A DNA stretch of 64,000 nt from Acinetobacter corruptisaponis (GCF_030053775.1 NZ_CP125669.1:2165962-2229961); one strand, 5' to 3'. Counted from the first letter of the stretch, positions 46,143-56,259 are shown. The notes: generated from the sequence alone by a model not told the origin. Numbers and translations: made by a program.

Positions 46143-47047
46143 GAAAACAGCTCCTTTAATACTTGTGTTACACCATGCTGCCAACTTGGTAAATGTATTT
46201 CAAAATTTTGTTGCAACTTATCCGTATTCAACCTCGAATTCAAAGGTCTTTTTGCTGGCGTTGGATAATCTTTTGTTTCTATAGGATGAACTTTTTTTAA
46301 TGTAAGTTCATAACCATGTTCCGTTGCTGTAGTAAAAATAAACTGGGCATAATCATACCAATTCGTTTCACCCGCTGGAGCTAAATGATAATGCCCATGC
46401 AATTGTTTCTTTTGCTCAGGAGATTGCAATAAATAATAACGAATAGCTTGAGCCGTTACATCCGCAATTAAGGCAGCCCCTGTTGGCACGCCAACTTGGT
46501 CATGAATAATATTTAATTCATCTTTAATTTGACCAAGCTTAAGCATTGTTTTAATAAAATTGTTACCACGTGAAGCATAAACCCAACATGTCCTAAAATT
46601 AACAAATGCTGTACCACTTTGCTCTAAAGCAATCTCACCATCACGCTTGGTTTTGCCATAAAAATTAACAGGAGATGTATGATCATCTTCTTTCCATGTA
46701 TTTATACCATTACCATCAAATACATAGTCAGTGGAATAATGTATTAAAAGCGCCTGATATTTTTGACACTCTTCTGCCAAGTGTTTAACCGCTAAACAAT
46801 TAATTAAATATGCTTGGTCTAAATCAGATTCTGCCTTATCCACAGCAGTATAGGCAGTTGCATTCACTACAATATTCGGTCGAACTTGTTCAAAAACATG
46901 TGAAATTGCCGCGAAGTTTGAAACATTGCCACTCAACCCCTCTAAACTCTGTTGGCGATCTAAAGCAATCACTTCGCCAAGCGGCTGAAGCGCTCGCTGC
47001 AACTCCCACCCAACCTGGCCGTTTTTTCCTAGCAATAATATTTTCAT
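46139..47047 (-). CDS. rmlD: dTDP-4-dehydrorhamnose reductase
   Basis: A 302-aa SDR enzyme, last step to dTDP-L-rhamnose. The NADPH loop is [18 protein letters not shown], with [14 protein letters not shown] near 61, [13 protein letters not shown] near 101, and Y-x3-K in [12 protein letters not shown] near 126; [18 protein letters not shown] follows. All are family typical. Twelve bases downstream of rmlB. Confidence 0.95.
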   Translation of the reverse strand: MKILLLGKNGQVGWELQRALQPLGEVIALDRQQSLEGLSGNVSNFAAISHVFEQVRPNIVVNATAYTAVDKAESDLDQAYLINCLAVKHLAEECQKYQALLIHYSTDYVFDGNGINTWKEDDHTSPVNFYGKTKRDGEIALEQSGTAFVNFRTCWVYASRGNNFIKTMLKLGQIKDELNIIHDQVGVPTGAALIADVTAQAIRYYLLQSPEQKKQLHGHYHLAPAGETNWYDYAQFIFTTATEHGYELTLKKVHPIETKDYPTPAKRPLNSRLNTDKLQQNFEIHLPSWQHGVTQVLKELFS

Positions 47048-47059
47048 AACATTAATAAC

Positions 47060-48136
47060 TTAATTGGTTTCTTCTATAGTCTGATACTGTTGTTTCATCC
47101 AATTTTGATACTCACCACTTTGAACATGTTGCACCCATTCTTGATTGTTTAAATACCATTCAACCGTTTTACGGATACCTGTTTCAAACGTTTCCTGAGG
47201 TTTCCAGCCAAGTTCTCTTTCTATTTTCGCAGCATCAATCGCATAACGTAGATCATGGCCTGGACGATCTTTCACAAAAGTAATTAAACTTTCATAAGGC
47301 TGGGCATTCGCTTGTGGTCTCAACTCATCCAGAATCTTACAAATGGTTTTGACCACCTCAATATTCTGCTTTTCATTATGCCCACCAATATTATAGGTTT
47401 CACCAACCATACCTTGCGTGACGACCAAATATAATGCTCGGGCATGATCTTCGACAAATAACCAGTCACGAATTTGATCACCTTTACCATAAATGGGTAA
47501 AGCTTTACCATCCAAAGCATTTAGGATCACTAAAGGAATCAACTTTTCAGGGAAGTGGTAAGGACCATAATTATTTGAACAGTTGGTCACAATCGTAGGT
47601 AAACCATAGGTTCTATGCCAGGCACGTACTAGATGATCTGAACTCGCCTTACTTGCTGAATAAGGTGAACTTGGTGCGTAGGGTGTTGTCTCGGTAAATA
47701 AATCAGTTGTTCCATCCAAATCACCATAGACTTCATCCGTAGAAATATGGTGAAAACGGAATCCAGTCTTTCTACTATCATCTAAACTTTGCCAATATTT
47801 ACGTGCCACTTCCAATAAAGTATATGTTCCCACAATATTGGTTTGAATAAATGTAGCAGGACCATCAATAGAGCGATCAACATGAGATTCAGCAGCTAGA
47901 TGCATCACGACATCTGGTTGAAATTGCTCAAAAGCTTGTTCTAATTTTAAATCATCACAAATGTCAATCTGTTGAAATTGATAACGAGAATCTCTATTAA
48001 TTTCTTTTAATGACTCCAAGTTACCCGCATAAGTGAGTTTATCTATATTCAAAACGACATCATTTGTTTTCTGTATAATGTGGCGAACCACAGCAGACCC
48101 AATAAATCCAGCGCCACCTGTTAATAATATTTTCAT
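47060..48136 (-). CDS. rmlB: dTDP-glucose 4,6-dehydratase
   Basis: A 358-aa SDR enzyme. [34 protein letters not shown] near 81, [13 protein letters not shown] near 129 (catalytic D-E), [17 protein letters not shown] near 160 (Y-x3-K), [17 protein letters not shown] near 185. First gene of the minus-strand K-locus operon; its promoter must lie in the 48137-48631 spacer divergent from wza. Confidence 0.96.
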   Translation of the reverse strand: MKILLTGGAGFIGSAVVRHIIQKTNDVVLNIDKLTYAGNLESLKEINRDSRYQFQQIDICDDLKLEQAFEQFQPDVVMHLAAESHVDRSIDGPATFIQTNIVGTYTLLEVARKYWQSLDDSRKTGFRFHHISTDEVYGDLDGTTDLFTETTPYAPSSPYSASKASSDHLVRAWHRTYGLPTIVTNCSNNYGPYHFPEKLIPLVILNALDGKALPIYGKGDQIRDWLFVEDHARALYLVVTQGMVGETYNIGGHNEKQNIEVVKTICKILDELRPQANAQPYESLITFVKDRPGHDLRYAIDAAKIERELGWKPQETFETGIRKTVEWYLNNQEWVQHVQSGEYQNWMKQQYQTIEETN

Positions 48137-48631
48137 ATTTTACCACACACTTATTCAATCAACCATTTTGCTTACTCCAATACATACTTATTGAACTTAA
48201 AAACCAATAAAGCGGCAGAGGCTTAGTTAAAGTTTTATAGCTTATTGAAAATAAAGACAAATCTAATTAACAATGAATACATTTCATCATTACTTTATGA
48301 CCTGGCTTAAAATATTCAATAAGCTTTTAGATATTCAATTTTTCAGCGAATTGGGAGATCACGATGCGGCATAATATAACAAAAACCATCAATTTGTTAG
48401 TATGTTTTTATTTCTAAAGACTTAGATGTCATTTAAAAGTTTTAAACTATTTTTTACACAATCTAACCTATCGTTATAAAATATATAGCCTAAAAAGAAG
48501 TTATGTTTTTTCTTGGTTTTTAGGATAAAATCAGTGCTATTTAGCTTCCTATCTACTTTCTTGACTGATTACAGTATCAGAAAAAGTATGGCGGAAGATT
48601 GAGTTTCAATACCACTGAATAAGGTTTTTTT
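48137..48631. promoter_or_regulatory. Divergent promoter region between rmlB and wza
   Basis: A 495-base AT-rich regulatory spacer driving the K-locus genes in both directions. I could not place a confident -35/-10 pair. TTGACT at 48561-48566 is a plausible -35 for wza. GGCGGAAG at 48590-48597, 35 bases before wza, differs by one base from the RfaH ops core (GGCGGTAG); this could be chance. Confidence 0.5.
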
Positions 48632-49726
48632 GTGAAGTATTACCAACTTTTTTCTATTCTTACAATAAGTATCAGTGCTGCAAGCTGTGCAATCACTTCA
48701 GGGCTTCAAACACATGATTTACCTGCAGAAGGAAGTTTTCGTACTGAACAAGGTGCAGAAATTACTGTTATTCCTCTTTCCCAGGAAAACATGCCCTCAT
48801 TAAATTTACAATTTTCACAGACTGCAAATAATTTAGATCGTTTATTTAATACCCTACACCATCAATATCGCTTAAGTTCGGGAGATGTCCTGTCTATCCA
48901 GTTATGGGCTTATCCAGAAATAACGCCTCCTCTCCAGGATGGAAACAATACAAAAGGCATTGGATACCCGATTGATAGTAATGGCAATATACAACTCCCA
49001 CTAATAGGTCAAGTCCATATTGCAGGTAAGACCTTAGCAGAAACCAACCGCTATTTGCGTAGCCAGTTTGCCAAATATTTAAAGACACCAGATGTCATTG
49101 TCCGTATCTTGTCCTATGAGGGAAACCGCTACTTTGTAAACGGTCAAGTCATGAGGAGTGGGCAATATACACTTAATGATCAACCTGTTAGTTTGTATAC
49201 GGCTTTAAGTATGGCGGGAGGCATTAGCCCTGAAACTGGTGACAATACGTCTGTACAGTTGATTCGCAGAGGAGTCACCTATGATCTGAATCTGGTTGCT
49301 TTGGAGAAAAGTGGCTTGTCACCCCATAAATTGTTGATCCAGCCCAACGATACTGTTTTCGTAAATACCAAACAAAATCAAAAAATTTATATTCTTGGTG
49401 AATCCAGTAAAAATCAGGCGCTTGCTTTACGTGATCAAGGGATGACCTTAAGTGATGTACTCGGTGAAAGTGAAGGCATTAATCCTTATACAGCAAGCGC
49501 GGCACGTATTTATGTGATGCGTACTAATCTAAATGATCGTCATTCAACCATTTATCAACTCAACCTTAGTAGTTTAGGCAATCTAGCTTTGGCCAATCAG
49601 TTTGCCATGCAAAAAAATGATATTGTCTATATTGATGCAACTGGCCTGACTCGTTGGCAACGTATGATTAATCAGATTATACCATTCTCGAATGCACTTT
49701 ATAGCTTTGACCAATTAGGTAAATAG
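48632..49726 (+). CDS. wza: Outer-membrane polysaccharide exporter Wza
   Basis: A 364-aa lipoprotein that forms the octameric outer-membrane channel for Wzy-dependent capsule. It starts with GTG at 48632, 7 bases after AAGG. The signal sequence ends ISAASC with Cys19 as lipidation site. The Poly_export block is YRLSSGDVLSIQLWAYPEI, followed by YPIDSNGNIQLPLIGQVHIAG. Two SLBB repeats follow (YFVNGQVMRSGQYTLNDQPVSLYTAL; IYILGESSKNQALALRDQGMTLSDVL). The C-terminal RWQRMINQIIPFSNALYSF is the amphipathic membrane-spanning helix. Distinct from the KpsD-type protein at 9895. Confidence 0.94.
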   Translation: MKYYQLFSILTISISAASCAITSGLQTHDLPAEGSFRTEQGAEITVIPLSQENMPSLNLQFSQTANNLDRLFNTLHHQYRLSSGDVLSIQLWAYPEITPPLQDGNNTKGIGYPIDSNGNIQLPLIGQVHIAGKTLAETNRYLRSQFAKYLKTPDVIVRILSYEGNRYFVNGQVMRSGQYTLNDQPVSLYTALSMAGGISPETGDNTSVQLIRRGVTYDLNLVALEKSGLSPHKLLIQPNDTVFVNTKQNQKIYILGESSKNQALALRDQGMTLSDVLGESEGINPYTASAARIYVMRTNLNDRHSTIYQLNLSSLGNLALANQFAMQKNDIVYIDATGLTRWQRMINQIIPFSNALYSFDQLGK

Positions 49727-49809
49727 ACATAGATTGGTCTATTGAATAGTTTAAATACCGTACAAAGCGACAAGTAATTTCTTTAAAATTTAAGATAGTT
49801 GTTTCCCTT

Positions 49810-51933
49810 ATGAATCAAAATACACAACTGACCGATGATACAATTGATCTCAGAGAATTATTGTTTACACTGCTGACCCAATGGAAACTTATTGTTTTTT
49901 GCACAGTGCTCGCCCTCGTGTGTGCAGCGACCTATCTTAAAGTAGCAAAAAAGACATATTCTGTTGATGCTAAAATTCAAATTATTGATAATAAACAAAA
50001 TGGGCTAGCTGGATTAAATGCACAACTTGCCTCTTTAGGCAGTCTGGCTGGAGTAAATCTTGGAGGTATGGGGGGAGCACAATCCATCCAGACAGAGATT
50101 GAAATTTTACAGTCTCGTTCTATTCTGACAAAAGCCATTCAGGATTTAAACCTTGATGTTCAAATTCAACCTGAACAGTCCCTAATCAACAAATTTCTTA
50201 GCGCTGATCAGTTCCAAATCAACTATCAAGCTGATGAAATACAGGTTAAAAATCATAAAACTCAATTTTCTATCCATCACTTTAATATTCCACCACAATA
50301 TCTCGACCAGAACCTGATTTTAACTTTTCATGGACAAAGCTTTAAGCTTGTATCAGAAAAGACAGGACTAGAAGTATTTAAAGGTACGGTTAATCAAAAA
50401 GCGAAACCTGCCACTCTCCAAACCGCATGGGCAATCGACATTAGCAGTCAACAGCCACTCGACGGAAAATATATTGTTCAAAAACAATCTACACTTACAG
50501 CAGTCAAAAGCATATTACTCAATTTAAAAGCGGCGGAACTTGCCAAACAAACAGGAATTATTAGCATCAATTATGAGGGTACAGATAAAGCCCATATTAT
50601 AAAAGTGCTCAATCATATCCTGGAAATTTATCAGGAACAAAATCTGGCAACTAAATCCGCTGAAAAAGAAAAAACTTTGTCTTTTTTAAATCAGCAATTA
50701 CCAGAACTTAAGAACAATTTGGAACAGGCTGAAAGAAAATTCAATGCGTTCCGTGAAACCCACGGGACCATTGATATTCAGCAGGAATCAGCGCTTTATT
50801 TAAAACAGAGTGTTGAACTGGAAACCCAAAAAGTACAGCTGGAGCAGAAACAGGCTGAGCTAGCGGCACAATATACGCCACAACATCCAATGATGCAGGA
50901 AATTAATGCACAAATTGGCGTGTTTAATAAGAAGATTAATGAGTTGAATGGTGCCTTAAAGAAACTACCCAACACTCAAAGCCAATATCTGCAATATTAT
51001 CGCGATGTACAGGTTCAAACCCAACTTTATACAAATTTATTGGGAACCTACCAATCTTTAAATTTGGCCAAAGCAGGTGAAACAGGCAATTTACGTATTC
51101 TGGATTATCCTGTAGAGCCGACCAGACCAATTAAACCACGTAAACTCATTATTTTAGTTCTGTCTATTTTTGTTGGTGGCTTTATCGGTATATTAATTGC
51201 CTTAATTCGTAATATGTTAAAAACTGGTGTACGCAACCGAGACGAGATTGAACAAACTGTAGGGGTGAAAACCTACGCCGAGTTATCAGAAATCAGCAAA
51301 AAAAGTAATGCGTCATTACAGTCACTTAAAACGTTTATTCCAACCCTGACTTTCAAATTACAGCAAAGACAGCATAATGTGACACTTATCTCCAGCATTG
51401 TTCCTGATCAGAACCAGAATATTATTGCTCAACACTTGGCACTTTATCTCAGCCAAACAGGGAAAAAGGTATTGCTCATCGATAGTGATCTTTATCGTGG
51501 TCAACTCGATCAACTTTTCAATAGTTCTACAAAGACTGGTTTATCCGAATATTTAAGAGGCCAAGCCAATCTGGATCAGGTTATCGTAAATACGACATCT
51601 CCGAATTTAAGCTTGATTGGTCGTGGTCAAAGCAGTGATGAGATTTCCATATCCTCTCATCAAACGCATATTGCCCAACTGATCCAGCAGGTCCGAGCTC
51701 AATATGATTACATCCTTTTAAGTGCCGCCCCTGTTTTGGCGACATCGGATAGTTTGACCCTTGCTCAGTTTACAGGCTTTAACCTGTGTTTAGTGCAATA
51801 TGCTCAAACCCAACTCAAAGATATTGAGTTGGCAAAATCTTATTTTGAAAATGCAGGGCTCGAGATTGATGGTCTGATTCTGGATCAGGTACCCGCCTAT
51901 CAAACCAAGCAGTATCAATATCAGCCAAATTAA
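49810..51933 (+). CDS. wzc: Wzc-type polysaccharide co-polymerase with degenerate kinase domain
   Basis: A 707-aa inner-membrane protein. The Wzz domain begins with TIDLRELLFTLLTQWKLIVFCTVLALVCA (first helix). A long periplasmic coiled region covers residues 270-410, and the second helix (KLIILVLSIFVGGFIGILIAL) follows RILDYPVEPTRPIKPR. The cytoplasmic BY-kinase fold is present but altered: the Walker A position reads SSIVPDQNQNIIAQHLA instead of the G-K-S/T loop, and Walker B reads YILLSAAPVLATSDS without the D-x-P aspartate. Only A' (VLLIDSDLYRGQ) is intact. The tail has three Tyr (YQTKQYQYQPN) instead of the usual dense Tyr cluster. No wzb lies in the 83-base gap to wza. Chain-length control may work without phosphorylation. 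Confidence 0.9.
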   Translation: MNQNTQLTDDTIDLRELLFTLLTQWKLIVFCTVLALVCAATYLKVAKKTYSVDAKIQIIDNKQNGLAGLNAQLASLGSLAGVNLGGMGGAQSIQTEIEILQSRSILTKAIQDLNLDVQIQPEQSLINKFLSADQFQINYQADEIQVKNHKTQFSIHHFNIPPQYLDQNLILTFHGQSFKLVSEKTGLEVFKGTVNQKAKPATLQTAWAIDISSQQPLDGKYIVQKQSTLTAVKSILLNLKAAELAKQTGIISINYEGTDKAHIIKVLNHILEIYQEQNLATKSAEKEKTLSFLNQQLPELKNNLEQAERKFNAFRETHGTIDIQQESALYLKQSVELETQKVQLEQKQAELAAQYTPQHPMMQEINAQIGVFNKKINELNGALKKLPNTQSQYLQYYRDVQVQTQLYTNLLGTYQSLNLAKAGETGNLRILDYPVEPTRPIKPRKLIILVLSIFVGGFIGILIALIRNMLKTGVRNRDEIEQTVGVKTYAELSEISKKSNASLQSLKTFIPTLTFKLQQRQHNVTLISSIVPDQNQNIIAQHLALYLSQTGKKVLLIDSDLYRGQLDQLFNSSTKTGLSEYLRGQANLDQVIVNTTSPNLSLIGRGQSSDEISISSHQTHIAQLIQQVRAQYDYILLSAAPVLATSDSLTLAQFTGFNLCLVQYAQTQLKDIELAKSYFENAGLEIDGLILDQVPAYQTKQYQYQPN

Positions 51934-52117
51934 CCCTATTTGCTGATTATGCTTACAAAACAGGAAGAACCTACCAGCTTCCTGTTTTTTTATTTGAGCA
52001 AAACACAAAATCCTCATATAAAAAGCCTGCATTTTTACTGTTCATTATTCTAGCGACTACGCAAGCATGGTAAGATCATTGCCAGGTTTTTATGAAGATT
52101 TCATTCTGGATAGTTCA

Positions 52118-52825
52118 ATGAGTAAAGCTTTACCTGTTGTGGTTGCAGTTGTTTTAGCTGGTGCAGCCCTTGTTCCAATTTATTATGCAACTCAACACCC
52201 AGCGACTGAGCTAGGCACAAAAGCAGATAAAAATGCGGCACCTGTTGCAAAAATCAGTTATGCGCTAGGTTATGAAGTTGCAAAGCAGACTCCACCTGAA
52301 TTGGAAACAGGTGCATTTATTACAGGTTTCCGTGATGCACATGCACAAAAGCCTGCTGCCTATACTGAAGAGGAATTACAAGCCGCGTATATGGAATTCC
52401 AAAAAGAATTACAACAAAAGCAATTGAACGAGACCAAGAAAGCAGAGGCAACAAGTAATTCATTCCTCACTGAAAATGCTAAAAAAGACGGCGTTAAAAC
52501 CACTGCTTCAGGTTTGCAGTATAAAATCATTACTGAAGGTACAGGCAAACAGCCTACCGCTACTTCTGTTGTAAAAGTTCACTATAAGGGACAGCTCACT
52601 GATGGCAAGGTCTTTGACAGCTCCTATGGCCGTGGTGAGCCCATTGAATTCCCATTGAATCAAGTCATTCCAGGCTGGACCGAGGGTCTACAGCTTATGA
52701 AAGAGGGTGGTAAAGCCACACTCTATATTCCAGCAAACCTGGGTTACGGTGCTCAGGGTGTACCTGGTTCTATTCCACCAAATAGTACCTTAATCTTTGA
52801 TGTAGAACTCATTGCTGTAAAATAA
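52118..52825 (+). CDS. fkpA: FKBP-type peptidyl-prolyl isomerase, membrane-anchored
   Basis: From ATG 52118 a 235-aa protein beginning [25 protein letters not shown], an N-terminal hydrophobic segment probably kept as anchor. An FkpA-type helical dimerisation domain follows ([38 protein letters not shown]). The FKBP domain has [30 protein letters not shown] and [20 protein letters not shown], then [23 protein letters not shown]. It folds periplasmic proteins. Its gene next to wzc is the classical left border of Acinetobacter K loci. Codons and motifs are complete. Confidence 0.92.
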   Translation: MSKALPVVVAVVLAGAALVPIYYATQHPATELGTKADKNAAPVAKISYALGYEVAKQTPPELETGAFITGFRDAHAQKPAAYTEEELQAAYMEFQKELQQKQLNETKKAEATSNSFLTENAKKDGVKTTASGLQYKIITEGTGKQPTATSVVKVHYKGQLTDGKVFDSSYGRGEPIEFPLNQVIPGWTEGLQLMKEGGKATLYIPANLGYGAQGVPGSIPPNSTLIFDVELIAVK

Positions 52826-52872
52826 CTGATTAATAGGGAGAGCATGTGCTCTCCTTTATTTTGGAAGAAATA

Positions 52873-53556
52873 ATGAAAAAATTAAGCCTTATTTTAATAG
52901 CTTCAACTTTTGGTACAGTCCACGCTGCACCAATTACGCTAAAAAGCCCACAAAAAGATCAACTGGGCTATAGTTACGGTTACTTAATGGGCAAAGGCAA
53001 CGCCGAAACCCTAAAAGATCTGAATATTGAAACTTTTGTTCAGGGATTACAGGAAGCTGTTCAAGGAAAAGCCGCGTCTTTGACTGATGAAGACATGGCA
53101 AAGGTACTCAACCAATATAAAAAACGTTTAGAGGCGAAACAGCTGATTGAGTTTCAGGAAGTTGGCCAGAAAAATGAACTTGCTGGTAAAACATTCCTCG
53201 CTGAAAATGGTCAAAAGACAGGCATCGTAACCACCAAGTCAGGCTTGCAGTACCAGATTTTGCAGGAAGGCAAAGGGAAATCTCCAAAGGCAACCTCTAC
53301 AGTTAAAGTAAACTACGAAGGTCGTTTACTGGATGGCACTGTGTTTGACAGCTCAATTGCCCGCAACCATCCAATTGAGTTTAAACTGAACCAAGTGATT
53401 GCTGGTTGGACTGAGGGTGTGCAAACCATGAAAGAGGGTGGTAAAAGCCGTTTCTTTATTCCAGCCAATTTGGCCTATGGAGATGTTGGTGCAGGTGATG
53501 CAATCGGCCCCAACAGTACCCTGATTTTTGATATTGAATTACTTGAAGTTAAATAG
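52873..53556 (+). CDS. FKBP-type peptidyl-prolyl isomerase, periplasmic paralogue
   Basis: A 227-aa paralogue of the preceding protein, starting at ATG 52873 with GGAAG upstream and a cleavable signal peptide (MKKLSLILIASTFGTVHA). It repeats the same plan: LGYSYGYLMGKGNAETLKDLNI, coiled linker, then STVKVNYEGRLLDGTVFDSS and GWTEGVQTMKEGGKSRFFIP. FKBP core ends [18 protein letters not shown] tandem duplication of fkpA, co-oriented and 47 bases apart, ending at a strong terminator. Confidence 0.92.
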   Translation: MKKLSLILIASTFGTVHAAPITLKSPQKDQLGYSYGYLMGKGNAETLKDLNIETFVQGLQEAVQGKAASLTDEDMAKVLNQYKKRLEAKQLIEFQEVGQKNELAGKTFLAENGQKTGIVTTKSGLQYQILQEGKGKSPKATSTVKVNYEGRLLDGTVFDSSIARNHPIEFKLNQVIAGWTEGVQTMKEGGKSRFFIPANLAYGDVGAGDAIGPNSTLIFDIELLEVK

Positions 53557-53561
53557 TAAAA

Positions 53562-53583
53562 AAACCCTCCATCAGGAGGGTTT
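53562..53583. terminator. Bidirectional terminator between fkpA paralogue and murJ
   Basis: AAACCCTCC (53562-53570), loop ATCA, GGAGGGTTT (53575-53583), with A and T runs on either side. Both convergent genes end here. Confidence 0.9.
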
Positions 53584-53602
53584 AGTTTTTTTTAGAGAGG
53601 TA

Positions 53603-55144
53603 TTAGGCCCTTAAATGTCTTGGGCGAAAACCTGTTGCCAACAATCCTACAGCATAAGCCACTACCCCAACAACACACAACCCAACCACTTCAGCAATCC
53701 GTAACCACTGTGAAATATCGCCCTGATACCAAGTCAGTGCATACCAAAGCGCAGCAATCATGGTCAGGTTGGCAATGGTAAATTGCATTGCCAGTTTTTT
53801 CCAGTGAGTTCCAAAGCGATAGATATTGCGTTTATGCAAATAGAAATACAGCATGCCTGCATTGACCAAGGCAGAACCTGAAGAAGCCAGCGCCAAAGCC
53901 ATATGTTCTGCATGCCAGTCAATCAGCTTAAAGAAACCGATAAACACCACATTTAAAATGGCATTCGCCGCAACCGCCATTAACCCCACACGGACAGGCG
54001 TCTTGGTATCTTGCTGAGCATAGAAGCCTGGTGCAAACACCTTAATCAACATGAAAGAAATCACACCAGCACTCATACACTGCAACGCCAATGCTGTCAT
54101 GTGTGTATCTTCAAGAGTAAATTCACCACGCTGGAACAATGCCTGAATAATCGGCGTAGACAACATAAATAGGGCAATACTTGCAGGAATACCCACCAAC
54201 ATAATGATCTTGGCTGCCCAGTCAATCATACCCCTGAATTTGGCTTGGTCCTGTTCAGCATGACGGGCCGAAAGTGATGGCAGAATCACTGTGCCAATCG
54301 CCACACCGATCAAGCCTAAAGGTAGTTCAGTCATCCGTTCTGCGCTATAAAGCCAGGAAACCGAACCATCCTGCATAAATGATGCCCAAATGGTATTCAG
54401 CAATAGGTTGATCTGTGTGACTGACACACCAAACAATGCTGGTAGCATCAGCTTTAAAATACGGTCGACACCCTCATGTTTAAAATCAACCTTCGGTGGA
54501 ATCAGTAGATTCTTTTTCCATAATTCAGGAATCTGGATGGCAAGCTGCAAAATACCCGCAGCCACCACTGCCCAGCCTAACGCCATGATCGGTTCGGCCA
54601 TATATGGCGTTAACCACCACGCCCCTGCAATCATGGCTACATTTAGCAATACAGGTGAAAACGCAGGTGAGGCAAATGAACCATAACTGTTCAGGATACT
54701 GCTGGCAAATGCTGTCAATGACATAAACATCAGATAAGGAATGGTCAGACGGAACATACTGACCGCCAGATCAAATTTCTCAGGATCGTTGTGGAAACCA
54801 GGCGCATACAGATAAATAATTGCAGGTGCGGCAACCATCGCCACAAAGGTCAGCAAGGTCATTGCGGTGAGTAAACAGCCAAAGACACGGCTAATCAGGA
54901 TCTGAACTTCGGCATGGGCACGACTGGTCTTATATTCTGTCAGGACAGGAATAAAGGCCTGGGAAAATGCCCCCTCAGCAAACAGGCGCCGAAAAAAATT
55001 GGGAATACGAAAGGCAACGACAAAGGTATCAAAGTCCTTACCCGCACCAAATACGTTGAGCAGCACCACATCGCGTACCAAACCCAAAATTCGGGATAAC
55101 ATCGTCATTGCACTGACAATTACAGTCGATCGCCACAATGCCAT
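53603..55144 (-). CDS. murJ: Lipid II flippase MurJ (MviN)
   Basis: A 513-aa MOP-superfamily membrane protein with about fourteen helices, moving lipid II across the inner membrane. I start at ATG 55144 (MALWRSTVIVSAMTMLSRILGLVRD) with TAGGTGA upstream; the in-frame GTG at 55153 lies inside that ribosome site. RDVVLLNVFGAGKDFDTFVVAFRIPNFFRRLFAEGAFSQAFIPVL is the conserved arginine-rich first half. LPLGLIGVAIGTVILP and FYAQQDTKTPVRVGL are later hallmarks. Confidence 0.95.
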   Translation of the reverse strand: MALWRSTVIVSAMTMLSRILGLVRDVVLLNVFGAGKDFDTFVVAFRIPNFFRRLFAEGAFSQAFIPVLTEYKTSRAHAEVQILISRVFGCLLTAMTLLTFVAMVAAPAIIYLYAPGFHNDPEKFDLAVSMFRLTIPYLMFMSLTAFASSILNSYGSFASPAFSPVLLNVAMIAGAWWLTPYMAEPIMALGWAVVAAGILQLAIQIPELWKKNLLIPPKVDFKHEGVDRILKLMLPALFGVSVTQINLLLNTIWASFMQDGSVSWLYSAERMTELPLGLIGVAIGTVILPSLSARHAEQDQAKFRGMIDWAAKIIMLVGIPASIALFMLSTPIIQALFQRGEFTLEDTHMTALALQCMSAGVISFMLIKVFAPGFYAQQDTKTPVRVGLMAVAANAILNVVFIGFFKLIDWHAEHMALALASSGSALVNAGMLYFYLHKRNIYRFGTHWKKLAMQFTIANLTMIAALWYALTWYQGDISQWLRIAEVVGLCVVGVVAYAVGLLATGFRPRHLRA

Positions 55145-55214
55145 CGCACTCACCTACGGCTTATCTTTAAAAAGCGTTATTGTAATGAAAGTTAAAATAG
55201 ATTTCGTTGTGAAA

Positions 55215-55784
55215 TCATAAATCAGTTGATGTTTTTTCAGATAACAACTGACGGAACAATTGCCAGTCAAAATACAAGCCTGGGTCGGTCTTACGTTTTG
55301 GTGCAATATCTGAGTGCCCTGCAATATGGTTCTGAATTTTTGGATAAGTCTGGCGCAGTGTTTTTACTACTTCTGCCAAGGACTGATATTGTTCTGGTTC
55401 GAAAGGCAAGTCATCACTACCCTCAAGCTCAATTCCAATTGAGTAGTCATTACATTCTTTCTGGGCCAGATAGCTGGAACGTCCTGCATGCCATGAACGG
55501 TCATTAAAGTTGACGAACTGGATGACCTCTCCTGTACGCAAGATCAACAGATGAGCGGAAACCTGCATGCCCTCAATGGTCTGAAAATAAGGATGGATCG
55601 TCCAATCCAGTTGATTCTGAAAAAACCGCTGGATATAGCCTCCCCCAAACTGTGACGGTGGCAGGCTAATGTTATGGATCACAATCAACTGAATTTCAGT
55701 ATTCACAGGACGTTCATTAAAATTGGGAGATGCGATTTGTGTTGCGCCGTGTAGTATTCCATCTTGGACTTTAAATTGTTGCAT
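55215..55784 (-). CDS. ampD: 1,6-anhydro-N-acetylmuramyl-L-alanine amidase (AmpD)
   Basis: A 189-aa cytosolic zinc amidase of peptidoglycan recycling. Zinc ligands are visible in QLIVIHNISLPP (His near 34), IAGHSDIAPKRKTDPG (His near 157 and Asp near 167). GGGYIQRFFQNQLDW and RSWHAGRSSYLAQKECNDYSIGIELEG are canonical AmpD sequences. Loss of AmpD derepresses AmpC in some bacteria. The divergent spacing to murJ (71 bases) suggests common origin of a conserved murJ-ampD pair. Confidence 0.94.
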   Translation of the reverse strand: MQQFKVQDGILHGATQIASPNFNERPVNTEIQLIVIHNISLPPSQFGGGYIQRFFQNQLDWTIHPYFQTIEGMQVSAHLLILRTGEVIQFVNFNDRSWHAGRSSYLAQKECNDYSIGIELEGSDDLPFEPEQYQSLAEVVKTLRQTYPKIQNHIAGHSDIAPKRKTDPGLYFDWQLFRQLLSEKTSTDL

Positions 55785-55845
55785 GCTGAGTCTGATCCAC
55801 TCACAGTTTTATGTTTCCTATATAACATAACTCAGGTAGATAGCG

Positions 55846-56259
55846 TTATTGCAACCTATAAGAATCAGCTAAAGCCTCTGCATCCGAAAGTGCATTGTGT
55901 GGAACTTGAGAGGGAAATCGAATTGTTCCCGTCCATAACTCCAGAGTTAAAGGCGGTATTCGCATTGCTCGCCCTGCCCCAAGCACAAGACTACGGGTAA
56001 ATAATGATAAATCTTCTGCCCAATCCGCAATTACATGAATTTCATCATATTCATTCAAAAATAAACCTAATTTATTTTGAAATTCGGTGAATGGAATCGA
56101 TGCTTGAGCAAGTATGGGCATCACATTTACAGCCACCCAAGCCATTGGTTGAGGACAATCTAAAACCTCATAAAAATAGTGACCCTCTTCATCAACCAAT
56201 GCCATTGAAATCAGTTCACCACCAAAGCCATTAAATTCGCAGTCTAAATAGAGGTTCAT
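55846..56259 (-). CDS. DnaQ-like 3'-5' exoribonuclease-type protein
   Basis: A 137-aa small DEDDh-fold protein. MNLYLDCEFNGFGGELISMALV supplies the first D-x-E pair, HVIADWAEDLSLF near 77 the third Asp, and HNALSDAEALADSY at the C-terminus the H-x4-D pair. All four catalytic positions are present. It resembles the Rv2179c-like family (DUF5051), which has RNase-like activity. Substrate unknown. ATG 56259 is 72 bases downstream of the next gene's stop. Confidence 0.78.
   Translation of the reverse strand: MNLYLDCEFNGFGGELISMALVDEEGHYFYEVLDCPQPMAWVAVNVMPILAQASIPFTEFQNKLGLFLNEYDEIHVIADWAEDLSLFTRSLVLGAGRAMRIPPLTLELWTGTIRFPSQVPHNALSDAEALADSYRLQ

Noticed and set aside
48210..48225. GCGGCAGAGGC resembling a JUMPstart/ops element
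   Set aside because: Too many mismatches and more than 400 bases from wza.
51790..52032. 80-codon minus-strand frame at the end of wzc
   Set aside because: Mostly antisense to wzc, no ribosome site, no conserved motif.
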